NCBI GenBank assembly: GCA_947258625.1
Contig: CAMYJN010000088.1
Span: forward strand, 1-7,872
Direction: 5' to 3'
Origin: an uncultured Polyangiaceae bacterium
GTDB taxonomy: Bacteria > Myxococcota_A > Polyangia > Polyangiales > Houyiibacteriaceae
DNA length: 7,872 bases
The notes beneath the pieces are model-generated. The model did not search any database. It saw nothing but the letters and a program-made list of their open reading frames with translations, and was not told where the DNA came from. The position numbers and the translations under genes are program-made. Below, piece by piece: positions 1-5,856 of this stretch (its first letter is position 1; each line of letters opens with the position of its first letter).

Positions 1-519
1 ACGCAGGCTCAAATCGTTGAACGATGCGAGCTGCCCGTCGGCATCGACCACACGAAGGGTCGCGCCGTCGAGAGCGTAGGTCCTTCCCTTGCCTTTGCTG
101 CTGCTTGGTGCTGAAGGTGGTTTGGGACGAGGGCTGCTTTTCTTGAGCTCCGCGATCGAGTCCGGGAACCCTTCATGACTGAGGTCTAGAATCACTTCGA
201 GGCCCCGCGCAGACAGAGCGCGAACGGATCTCGCACCCTTGAAGACGGCGCCGAAGAGACTCATCCGCGCCTCGATACGCTCGATGCGAGCGACGAGGCC
301 GCCGTGGCGACCGCGCAGCTCGACACCCCGGAGCTCGACGCCGCCGAACGACAAACGCGCTTCTTCGATCTGCGCATCGACGCCGAGGCGCCGCTCGATC
401 AGGTCCGCGGCACGGGCAGAAACCTGGGGCATCCCCCAGCTCCAAAGGCCAAGCACGAGGGCGAACGTGACGAAGGCCGCGACCACCCATACGCGTCGCT
501 CGCTGAGGAACCGCAGCAT
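1..519 (-). CDS. AsmA-like single-span membrane protein, N-terminal 173 residues (runs off the window)
   Basis: Reading leftward from ATG at 519 gives 173 codons with no stop up to the window edge, so the C-terminus is missing. An in-frame TAG eight codons upstream of the ATG limits the start. Seen: a short basic N-terminus, one hydrophobic segment at about residues 10-28, then alternating beta-like repeats (RRLGVDAQIEEARLSFGGVE, then RIERIEARMSLFGA) and a low-complexity Pro/Ser/Lys stretch at about 124-144. This pattern of an N-terminal anchor followed by short strands with 'gv.l.g' repeats is typical of AsmA/TamB/DUF748-type envelope proteins, which span or line the periplasm and are linked to lipid and outer-membrane homeostasis. 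A similar N-terminal region also precedes some GT51 peptidoglycan transglycosylases, and the visible part cannot separate these. It begins 35 nt after the dtd stop and is probably co-transcribed with it. No clear Shine-Dalgarno sequence is visible. Confidence 0.6.
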   Translation of the reverse strand, partial: MLRFLSERRVWVVAAFVTFALVLGLWSWGMPQVSARAADLIERRLGVDAQIEEARLSFGGVELRGVELRGRHGGLVARIERIEARMSLFGAVFKGARSVRALSARGLEVILDLSHEGFPDSIAELKKSSPRPKPPSAPSSSKGKGRTYALDGATLRVVDADGQLASFNDLSLR

Positions 520-554
520 CGAAATGGGATTATGCCGCGTCTAAAACGCGAAGC

Positions 555-1004
555 CTAATAAAGCTTTCGGCTGTCGATTTGGATTGTGACGGGCCCATCG
601 ACCGTGGATTGAACGAGCATCATGGCGCGAAACGTGCCCGTTTCGACCGGCACCCCCTTGTCACGCAGACGCCGAACCAACTCCAAGTAGAGACGCTCGG
701 CGTCTCCGGGGTCTGCTGCGCCATCGAACGAAGGGCGCTTGCCTCGCCTAACATCGCCAAAGAGCGTGAACTGGGAAACCACCAGCACGGCGCCTCCGAC
801 GTCGGCGACGGACAGCGACATGCGTCCATCGTCGTTGGGGAATACACGAAGACCGGAAACCTTCTCGGCGATGTACTGCACGTCCTTGAGCTCGTCGCCC
901 TGCGCAGCGCCGAGATACACCAGCAGGCCTCGACCGATGCCTCCAACCCGCTCCCCGCCGACGGTGACACTGGCTTCGTTGACCCGCTGAACGACGGCAC
1001 GCAT
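555..1004 (-). CDS. dtd: D-aminoacyl-tRNA deacylase (DTD)
   Basis: A 149-residue protein of the normal length for bacterial DTD. This cytoplasmic homodimer hydrolyses the ester bond of D-amino acids mischarged on tRNA, and it also clears Gly-tRNA(Ala). Seen: the family start MRAVVQRV..ASV.V, the motif SQFTLFGDVRRGKRPSF at residues 77-93 containing the SQFTL signature, and the Gly-Pro motif VDGPVT at 135-140 (G137-P138), whose cis-proline carbonyl faces the substrate chiral centre in known structures. Two positions differ from the commonest family form: the usual N of NDGPVT is V135, and the usual FGA is FRA at 125-127. I consider both tolerable. ATG at 1004 is the natural start because the conserved N-terminus begins there. 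The gene diverges from coaE with 65 bp between the two starts and is followed by the AsmA-like gene. Confidence 0.97.
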   Translation of the reverse strand: MRAVVQRVNEASVTVGGERVGGIGRGLLVYLGAAQGDELKDVQYIAEKVSGLRVFPNDDGRMSLSVADVGGAVLVVSQFTLFGDVRRGKRPSFDGAADPGDAERLYLELVRRLRDKGVPVETGTFRAMMLVQSTVDGPVTIQIDSRKLY

Positions 1005-1069
1005 GCGGCTTGCCTAGCACAGGGCGAATCCTCTTGCCCGAAGCAGACGATGCTCAATACTGGGCAGCA
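1005..1069. promoter_or_regulatory. Divergent intergenic region between dtd and coaE
   Basis: These 65 bp separate two outward-facing starts, so promoters for both transcripts should lie here or within the opposite gene. Rightward, TTGCCC at 1034-1039 is 16 nt from AATACT at 1056-1061, which would give a very short or absent coaE leader. Leftward, TTGAGC (complement of 1051-1056) could be a -35 box with no good -10. Both matches are weak and could be chance. No operator-like dyad stands out. Confidence 0.25.
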
Positions 1070-1690
1070 ATGAAACCGGTTGTGGGTCTTACGGGGGGAA
1101 TCGCGTGCGGGAAGTCGACCGTTGCGAGCATGTTCGCTGACCTGGGTGTTTCGGTGATCGACGCCGACGACCTGGCGCGCGAAGTGGTCGAGCCGGGGAC
1201 ACCGGGTTTGCAAATGATCGTGGACGAGTTCGGCAAAGGGGTGCTCGACGAAGCCGGCGGCCTGGATCGCAAGAAGGTCGCTGAGATGGTCTTCGGGGAC
1301 GAGGAAGCTCGCGAAACGCTCAACGCGATCATGCATCCCCTGATCGGCGCAGCGGGCGCCAAGCACATCAAGGCACAGCAAGACAGCCCCGCGCCGTACT
1401 TGCTCTACGAGGCCGCGCTCCTGGTAGAAACGCGCGCTTACGAGGCGTTTTCCGCGCTCATCGTGGTCAGCGCCGAAGAATCACTCCAGCGGCTGCGGCT
1501 GATCGCGCGGGACGGGTATACGGCCCCCGAGGCCAATGCTCGAATCGACTCTCAGCTATCGCTCGAGCGGAAAGTCGCCGTGGCGGACTATGTTGTCACG
1601 AACAATGGCGACCTCGAATCGACGCGAAAGCAGGTGGCCGCGATTCACGAGAAGCTCGTTGCGAGGTTTACGTCAAAGGAGTGGGCCTAA
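1070..1690 (+). CDS. coaE: Dephospho-CoA kinase
   Basis: A 206-residue cytoplasmic P-loop kinase that phosphorylates the 3'-hydroxyl of the ribose of dephospho-CoA with ATP, the last step of coenzyme A synthesis. Seen: the Walker A motif GGIACGKS at 9-16, DADDLAREVVEPG at 31-43 (family DADxxAR..V.PG), the HPLI segment at 89-92 in the lid/CoA region, ALLVE at 116-120 matching family PLLxE with Pro changed to Ala, RLRLIARDGY at 141-150, and AD...V.N at 172-178. Length is normal for the family. A TTG at 1010 would add 20 residues, but they precede the universal start of CoaE and look non-conserved, so ATG 1070 is preferred. The TAA stop shares its last base with the next ATG (TAATG at 1688-1692), which implies translational coupling with the SDR gene. 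Confidence 0.97.
   Translation: MKPVVGLTGGIACGKSTVASMFADLGVSVIDADDLAREVVEPGTPGLQMIVDEFGKGVLDEAGGLDRKKVAEMVFGDEEARETLNAIMHPLIGAAGAKHIKAQQDSPAPYLLYEAALLVETRAYEAFSALIVVSAEESLQRLRLIARDGYTAPEANARIDSQLSLERKVAVADYVVTNNGDLESTRKQVAAIHEKLVARFTSKEWA
1675..1681 (+). promoter_or_regulatory. Strong Shine-Dalgarno for the SDR-fold gene
   Basis: AAAGGAG lies inside the end of coaE, 8 nt before the ATG at 1690. It settles the start of the downstream gene at 1690 rather than at the in-frame GTG 1681, which is part of this motif. It is the clearest ribosome binding site in the window. Confidence 0.8.
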
Positions 1691-2748
1691 TGGGCAGGCT
1701 GGTGCGCTCGGTTTTCGTCACTGGCTTTCCAGGACGGCAACCTGCCGTACACCTCGTGCGAGAGCTCGCGAATCGTGGCGACCGCTCGGTGTATTGCCTC
1801 GTGACCGAAGGCCGGCAGGAGCGCGCAATGGAATTGCTCGACGCGTTTCCCGAATCTGCACGAGAGCGTGTTTCGATTTGGCTCGGTGATCCGCGATCGA
1901 TGGACCTCGGATTGAGCGGCGAAGAGTTCGCAGGGCTCGCCCAAAGTGTCGAAGTCATTCACCACTGCGCGTCGATCACCGATCCGGCGGCAACCAGGGA
2001 AGAGGCAGCCGGCAACGTGCGCGCTGCCGCGGAGATCCTCGAGCTCGCCGAGGCGGCTCCGCGATTGAAACGTCTCGTTTGTTGGTCGAGCGCCACGGTG
2101 TCGGGCAATCGCGAAGGCTTCGTCATGGAGACCGAGCTGGACGACACGATGGGCCTTCGAAATCCCGTCGAGAAGTCCTTGTACGACATGGAGCGGATGC
2201 TTCGCGAGTCGGCCGAGGAGCTGCCGATCGTCATTTTGCGGCCCGCGGTCATGGTTGGTGATTCACTCACCGGCGAGCTCGAAGACCTCAACGGCCTGTA
2301 TCTCCTGATCCGGTTCTTGCTGAGCGCGCCCGACGATTATCGCATCCCGACGCCGAGCCGGACGGGGGTGCGAATTAGCGCCGTGCCTGTCGACTACGCG
2401 GTCCGCGCCGGATTGCGCATCGCCGACGACGAGCAGTCCGTCGGGCGCACGTTCCACATCGTCGACCCGAAGCCAGTCACCGTGCAGCACGCCTTGCGCC
2501 TCTTCGCCGAAGCGACCGGCCGCCCCAGTCCACGCGAGCACGACCCGCTCAACCTCGCAACCGCCCTGATGCGAGCGCCAGGTCTGCAGCGATTCCAAAA
2601 TACGACCCGCGCGTTTCTCGACCACTTGAAGACGGACGTGATCTACGACGACCGGAACGCGCGCGAGCTTCTCGCAGGCACGGGAATCCAATGCCCGGAG
2701 CTAGAGAGCTACGTCGACGCCATGGTAGCGAGGGCGCAGCGGGACTAA
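1690..2748 (+). CDS. Extended SDR protein, NAD_binding_4 (thioester reductase/male-sterility) type, with altered active site
   Basis: A 352-residue Rossmann-fold protein. Seen: VFVTGFPGRQPAV at 8-20 is a nucleotide-binding loop starting TGFPG but lacking the usual third Gly. LGDP at 65-68 followed by LGLS fits the family GD..LGLs segment, VIHHCAS at 89-95 matches vdvIyHcAA, then comes N109-V110, and WSSATVSG at 132-139 matches the vSTa.v.G strand with its Ser. ILRPAVMVGDS at 182-192 is the substrate-side RPs.v.GD strand. Where relatives have N-P-Y-x-x-S-K, this protein has NPVEKSL at 158-164, so Tyr and Lys appear replaced by V160 and L164; an offset Y165...R169 is the only nearby alternative. 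The C-terminal third resembles the family's variable substrate region. There is no carrier or adenylation domain, so it is not a carboxylic acid reductase. Its substrate is unknown. It is coupled to coaE through TAATG. Confidence 0.82.
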   Translation: MGRLVRSVFVTGFPGRQPAVHLVRELANRGDRSVYCLVTEGRQERAMELLDAFPESARERVSIWLGDPRSMDLGLSGEEFAGLAQSVEVIHHCASITDPAATREEAAGNVRAAAEILELAEAAPRLKRLVCWSSATVSGNREGFVMETELDDTMGLRNPVEKSLYDMERMLRESAEELPIVILRPAVMVGDSLTGELEDLNGLYLLIRFLLSAPDDYRIPTPSRTGVRISAVPVDYAVRAGLRIADDEQSVGRTFHIVDPKPVTVQHALRLFAEATGRPSPREHDPLNLATALMRAPGLQRFQNTTRAFLDHLKTDVIYDDRNARELLAGTGIQCPELESYVDAMVARAQRD

Positions 2749-2751
2749 CCA

Positions 2752-2795
2752 ATGAACGCCGACGTACCGGGGCGCGGCGGAACGCGTCACGGGGT
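2752..2795 (+). repeat. Left arm of the 44-bp inverted repeat
   Basis: Pairs with 2929-2972. It starts with ATG and contains the perfect 30-nt core at 2760-2789. It also carries GGCGGAAC at 2776-2783, which can instead fold locally on GTTCCGCC at 2794-2801. Confidence 0.92.
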
Positions 2796-2810
2796 TCCGC
2801 CGAACGGCTC

Positions 2811-2859
2811 GGCTTGCAATTGTGGTCGGATGCACTTGTGGCCGTTGACCACGCAAGCC
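2811..2859. other. Inner hairpin 1 of the inverted-repeat element
   Basis: GGCTTGC (2811-2817) pairs with GCAAGCC (2853-2859) and GTGGTC (2822-2827) with GACCAC (2847-2852). An AATT bulge lies on the left side and the loop has 19 nt. Outside it, GGC 2806-2808 can pair with GCC 2862-2864 across a TC/TC internal loop, for about 16 bp in total. Confidence 0.75.
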
Positions 2860-2877
2860 TCGCCTCGACGCGCGCGC

Positions 2878-2908
2878 CAATCGGGGCGGGTTGCTGTCTT
2901 GCCGATTG
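2878..2908. other. Inner hairpin 2 of the inverted-repeat element
   Basis: CAATCGG (2878-2884) and CCGATTG (2902-2908) form a perfect 7-bp stem with a 17-nt loop. With inner hairpin 1 and the outer stem it makes a three-way branched fold. Confidence 0.65.
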
Positions 2909-2928
2909 TCACTTGCGACGTCGACTCC

Positions 2929-2972
2929 ACCCCATGACGCGTTCCGCCGCGCCCCGGTACGTCGACGTCCAT
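2929..2972 (-). repeat. Right arm of the 44-bp inverted repeat
   Basis: Reverse complement of 2752-2795 at 41 of 44 positions. Its outer end GTCGACGTC (2961-2969) can alternatively pair with GACGTCGAC at 2917-2925, just inside the element. Confidence 0.92.
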
Positions 2973-2993
2973 GAGTCACTGTCGCTGATCTCG

Positions 2994-4370
2994 CTAAGAG
3001 CCGGCCAGGGTCATGGAGGAGACTCTGAATGTTGGGGAGGCGACGGCGGTGCGGTGATCGAGGTCGTTGGCGACAGCGTCGATTCGTTGCAGGAGCTGAT
3101 CGAGGTTGAGCGAAATGGTGATTTCGGAGACGGGATGGCTCAGCGTGCCGTCTTCGATCAAGAACCCCGAGGCTCCTCTGCTGAAGTCGCCCGTCACTGC
3201 ATTGAAGCCAAATCCCATCATGCCGGTGACGTACAAGCCATGTTTAGTGTCGGCGAGGAGCTTGTCGCGTGACTGACTGGTGGCTTTCAACATGAGGTTG
3301 CTGCTCGACGGCGAGACGCCGCCGGACGGGGAGCGAGCCGCGCTGGCGGTGCTCTTCAACCCCAGCTTACGGGCGCTATAGGTGTCCATCAGATAGCTCT
3401 TGAGAACGCCGGACTCGACGACGACGTTGCGGCGCGATAGCAATCCCTCTCCATCGAACGCGCGCGAGCCCGGCGCCCTCGGAAGCAGCGGGTCATCGAC
3501 GATGTCCACCAGGTCACTCGCAACCCGGGTACCGACTCGATCGACCAGATAAGAGCTCTTGCGCCAGATCGAGCCGCCGAGAATACAGCCTGCGAAAAGA
3601 CCCAAGATCGACCGCGCGGCATCTTTGTCGAAAACGACCGGGAGCTCTTGGGTGGGAAGTTTTTTCGCGCCGAGTTGGGCAATCGTGCGGCGGGCCGCTT
3701 CCTCCCCGACGGCCTGGCTTTCTTCGAGATCCGCATAGTGTCGGGCCGCGGTCCAGTGATAGCCGCTGCGCTTTTTCCCGCCTTCATCATCGGCGACCGG
3801 ATTGACAACCATCGACGCATAGGTCCCGTAGTCACTTCCCATGAACCCGCTGCTGGTGACGAGCGCGCTGACGCCTCGTGCGCGGGTGAACGAAGCGCCC
3901 TCGCTGTTGCTGATGCGAGGATCGAAAGCAAACGCGGCGCGCTCGCCTTGCAGTGCACGCTCGAGGGCTTCGTCGGCGGAAATCTGGCTGACGCCCTCAT
4001 CGAAGGTATCCAAGTCCTTCCACTCCGACGGCGAGGACAGGTCTGACGGATCGGGTGGACCTGCGAATGCGTCCGACTCGCTGAGCCGCGCCAACTCGAG
4101 GGCGTCTTCGATCAATGTGCGCTTACCCGCTTCGCTCAGGTCGCTCGTGTAGGTTGAAGCGACGCGCTTTCCGACCATCACACGCAGTCCGAGCGCGCGC
4201 GAGCCAGCCTCTTCCACGAGCTCGGGCTTGCCCTTGCGGACCTTCACGGAAAGATGAGATCCGCTGTGTACGCCGGACTCGGCAACATCGGCGCCCGCCG
4301 CGGTTGCGCGTTCCACGACCGACTGCCCGAGGTCGAGCAGGGCTCTCGCGTCGTCCTCGGCTTTGGTCAT
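2994..4370 (-). CDS. tldE: TldE/PmbA, non-catalytic partner of the TldD metalloprotease
   Basis: A 458-residue cytoplasmic protein of the U62 family. With TldD it forms a heteromeric protease that degrades or trims unfolded peptides; in E. coli the pair processes microcin B17 precursor and the CcdA antitoxin. Seen: an N-terminal domain with ALGLRVMVGKRVAS at 59-72, then the C-terminal domain with GGSIWRKSSYLVDRVG at 265-280, FDGEG at 305-309, YSARKLGLKST at 331-341, TGDFSRGASGFLIEDG at 393-408 and PVSEITI at 413-419, all close to E. coli PmbA landmarks. As expected for TldE, there is no HExxxH metal motif. A start 34 codons upstream is possible but would lie inside tldD and lacks conservation; ATG 4370 gives a 4-nt ATGA overlap with the tldD stop, showing coupling. 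The TAG stop is followed by the inverted-repeat element. Confidence 0.95.
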   Translation of the reverse strand: MTKAEDDARALLDLGQSVVERATAAGADVAESGVHSGSHLSVKVRKGKPELVEEAGSRALGLRVMVGKRVASTYTSDLSEAGKRTLIEDALELARLSESDAFAGPPDPSDLSSPSEWKDLDTFDEGVSQISADEALERALQGERAAFAFDPRISNSEGASFTRARGVSALVTSSGFMGSDYGTYASMVVNPVADDEGGKKRSGYHWTAARHYADLEESQAVGEEAARRTIAQLGAKKLPTQELPVVFDKDAARSILGLFAGCILGGSIWRKSSYLVDRVGTRVASDLVDIVDDPLLPRAPGSRAFDGEGLLSRRNVVVESGVLKSYLMDTYSARKLGLKSTASAARSPSGGVSPSSSNLMLKATSQSRDKLLADTKHGLYVTGMMGFGFNAVTGDFSRGASGFLIEDGTLSHPVSEITISLNLDQLLQRIDAVANDLDHRTAVASPTFRVSSMTLAGS

Positions 4371-5812
4371 CCGCCCGCCATTTGCGTTCCGCCGACGGTC
4401 ATACCGGCGATCTTGATGGTGGGGCAGCCCACGCCGACAGGAACAGACTGACCGTCCTTGCCACAGGTCCAAATTCCGTCGGACACCTCGAAGTCATGGC
4501 CCAGCATGACCACCTTGCGCATGGCATCAGGTCCATTGCCGATCAAGTTCACCCCTTTGAGCGGCGCGGTGACCCTGCCGTCTTCGATCAGGTAGCCCTC
4601 GGTCAGCGAGAACACGAAATCTCCGTTGGAGATGTCGACCTGACCGCCGCCAAATTTCTTGGCGTAAACGCCGCGGTTCACACTGCGAATGACATCCTCC
4701 GGCGCGTCCGTTCCGCCGATGAGCATCGTGTTGGTCATCCGCGGCATGGGATGGGAGCGGAAACTTTGCCGACGGCCATGCCCATCGGGACTCGTCCCAA
4801 AGAAGTCGGCGCTGTGGCGGTCCTGCATGTACCCATTCAGGACGCCGCCCTCGATGAGAACGGAGCGCGCGGGAAGCTGTCCCTCGTCGTCGACGTTGAT
4901 CGAACCGCGCGAGCCGGGCAGCGACGCGTCATCGACGACAGTACAAAGCTCGCTTGCGACTTCCTCGCCCACGCGGTCAGAGTAGTTGCTCGTCTTTTTG
5001 CGATTGAAGTCGGCCTCGAGCCCGTGGCCAACGGCTTCGTGCAAGAGGATTCCGCTGTCCCCGGGACCTAGGACGACGTCCATCTCGCCGGCCGGAGCCT
5101 CTCGCGCGTCGAGCATGACCAACGCCTGCTGCACAGCCTGCTCGGCGTGCGCCTCGGGCGTCTTCTCGTCGAAATAATCGAGCCCCATCCGGCCGCCGCC
5201 ACCGGAGGACCCCGACTGACGATTTCCGCCGTCCTCTGCGATGACGCGAACACCAAATCGGATCAGCGGCTGACGGTCTCGCGCCATGTGCCCGAGGCTG
5301 TTGGCGATCAGGATATCGCGGAGGCTTTCGGCAAACGAGGCATCGACTCGAATCACACGAGGGTCGGACGCACGAGCGGCCCGATCGGCTCGTTCGAGTA
5401 GGGCCTTCTTCGCCTCGCCTTCAACGTCGAGTGACTCGACCGGTACGGGATAGCGGCTGGGAATGTCACGCATCGACACCCCGAGGGGCGCAACGGGCTT
5501 GCCGCCGGCAGCGATCTGTGCCGCGGTCTCAGCCGCCTGCTTCATCGCATCGAACGAAAAATCCTCACAGTAGGCATACCCTGTTGCATCGCCCTTCATC
5601 ACGCGAACTCCGAGGCCCATCGACACGGCGCGCCTAGCCGATTTCAGGATCTGCTCGTCGTAGATGTAGCTCCCGCTGACCGAGTACTCGAAAAACAAGT
5701 CGGCGTAGTCGCCGCCCTTGCCGAGGGCGACTTTCAACAGCCGATTGGCGATGTCCGCATCGATTGTGTGTGACCCTTGTTCGGCGAAGGGTGCATGGTA
5801 GCGAGCAATCAT
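4367..5812 (-). CDS. tldD: TldD, catalytic subunit of the TldD/TldE zinc metalloprotease
   Basis: A 481-residue protein, full length for the family. It carries the zinc site of the TldD/TldE complex, which encloses a proteolytic chamber that accepts unfolded or short peptides. Seen: an N-terminal domain with the ADLFFEYS strand at 37-44, the metal motif HEAVGH at 258-263 followed by E266 in GDSGILLHEAVGHGLEADF, the VDDASLPGSRGS segment at 293-304, Y328MQDRHSA, GGGQVDISNGDFVF at 388-401, the EGYLIEDG strand at 405-412, and TCGKDGQSVPVG at 449-460, whose C450 is the expected third zinc ligand. All key residues look intact. ATG 5812 lies 44 nt after the aminotransferase stop. No strong Shine-Dalgarno is seen, so readthrough from upstream genes may contribute. 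No peptide substrate gene is recognisable nearby. Confidence 0.97.
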   Translation of the reverse strand: MIARYHAPFAEQGSHTIDADIANRLLKVALGKGGDYADLFFEYSVSGSYIYDEQILKSARRAVSMGLGVRVMKGDATGYAYCEDFSFDAMKQAAETAAQIAAGGKPVAPLGVSMRDIPSRYPVPVESLDVEGEAKKALLERADRAARASDPRVIRVDASFAESLRDILIANSLGHMARDRQPLIRFGVRVIAEDGGNRQSGSSGGGGRMGLDYFDEKTPEAHAEQAVQQALVMLDAREAPAGEMDVVLGPGDSGILLHEAVGHGLEADFNRKKTSNYSDRVGEEVASELCTVVDDASLPGSRGSINVDDEGQLPARSVLIEGGVLNGYMQDRHSADFFGTSPDGHGRRQSFRSHPMPRMTNTMLIGGTDAPEDVIRSVNRGVYAKKFGGGQVDISNGDFVFSLTEGYLIEDGRVTAPLKGVNLIGNGPDAMRKVVMLGHDFEVSDGIWTCGKDGQSVPVGVGCPTIKIAGMTVGGTQMAGG

Positions 5813-5856
5813 CGACTGCTGAGGACTCTAGAGCGGGCGCGCCGCGATGGCCACTT

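Larger units (their letters stand above)
2752..2972. repeat. Inverted-repeat element between convergent genes (MITE-like or structured RNA)
   Basis: A 221-bp element fills most of the 245-bp gap between the convergent SDR and tldE genes, beginning 3 nt after the SDR stop and ending 21 nt before the tldE stop codon. Its ends are 44-nt arms (2752-2795 and 2929-2972) that are reverse complements at 41 of 44 positions, including a perfect 30-bp core (2760-2789 with 2935-2964). The three mismatches (2755/2969, 2759/2965, 2790/2934) are all A-C oppositions on the plus strand, hence G-U pairs in a minus-strand RNA. The 133-nt centre holds two further hairpins. No transposase, no good target-site duplication and no U-tract are visible. 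It could be a miniature transposable element, a structured non-coding RNA or an unusual bidirectional terminator. The structure is certain, the role is not. Confidence 0.9.

Noticed and set aside
135..150. Vestigial conserved-residue changes in DTD (V135 in place of Asn, FRA in place of FGA)
   Set aside because: The protein is full length with the SQFTL and GP motifs intact; these positions vary in the family, so loss of function is not supported. Positions given here are residue numbers of the dtd product.
173..490. Minus-strand frame of 105 codons at the left edge
   Set aside because: It is an Arg-rich out-of-frame reading of the AsmA-like gene, whose own frame (from ATG 519) is open to the edge and has a membrane anchor and strand repeats.
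1010..1069. TTG start extending CoaE by 20 residues
   Set aside because: The added residues precede the universal CoaE start and would consume nearly all of the divergent promoter region.
620..1381. Long minus-strand frame of about 250 codons spanning dtd and coaE
   Set aside because: It is a high-GC shadow frame: it overlaps two clearly conserved genes and its translation shows no family motifs.
2752..2972. Two mirror-image 61-codon open frames (2752-2937 plus strand, 2787-2972 minus strand), both beginning M..DVPGRGGTRHGV
   Set aside because: Their matching N-termini are a direct result of each inverted arm carrying an ATG. The frames overlap antisense through the hairpin region, have no ribosome binding site and resemble no protein I know.
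2752..2972. Integron attC site
   Set aside because: The outer stem is far longer and better paired than attC sites, and the GTTRRRY and RYYYAAC core boxes are not found at the ends. No integrase or cassette genes are nearby.
2749..2993. Ordinary rho-independent terminator for the convergent genes
   Set aside because: There is no short GC hairpin followed by a T-run on either strand. The long arms are separated by 133 nt. Some terminating effect remains possible.
4371..4472. 34-codon N-terminal extension of TldE
   Set aside because: It lies within tldD, is Arg-rich and unlike TldE N-termini; the ATGA overlap at 4367-4370 gives a better start.
4115..5071. Plus-strand frame of about 318 codons antisense to tldD/tldE
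   Set aside because: It is the antisense of two well-conserved genes with matching landmarks along their whole length; no protein family is recognisable in it.
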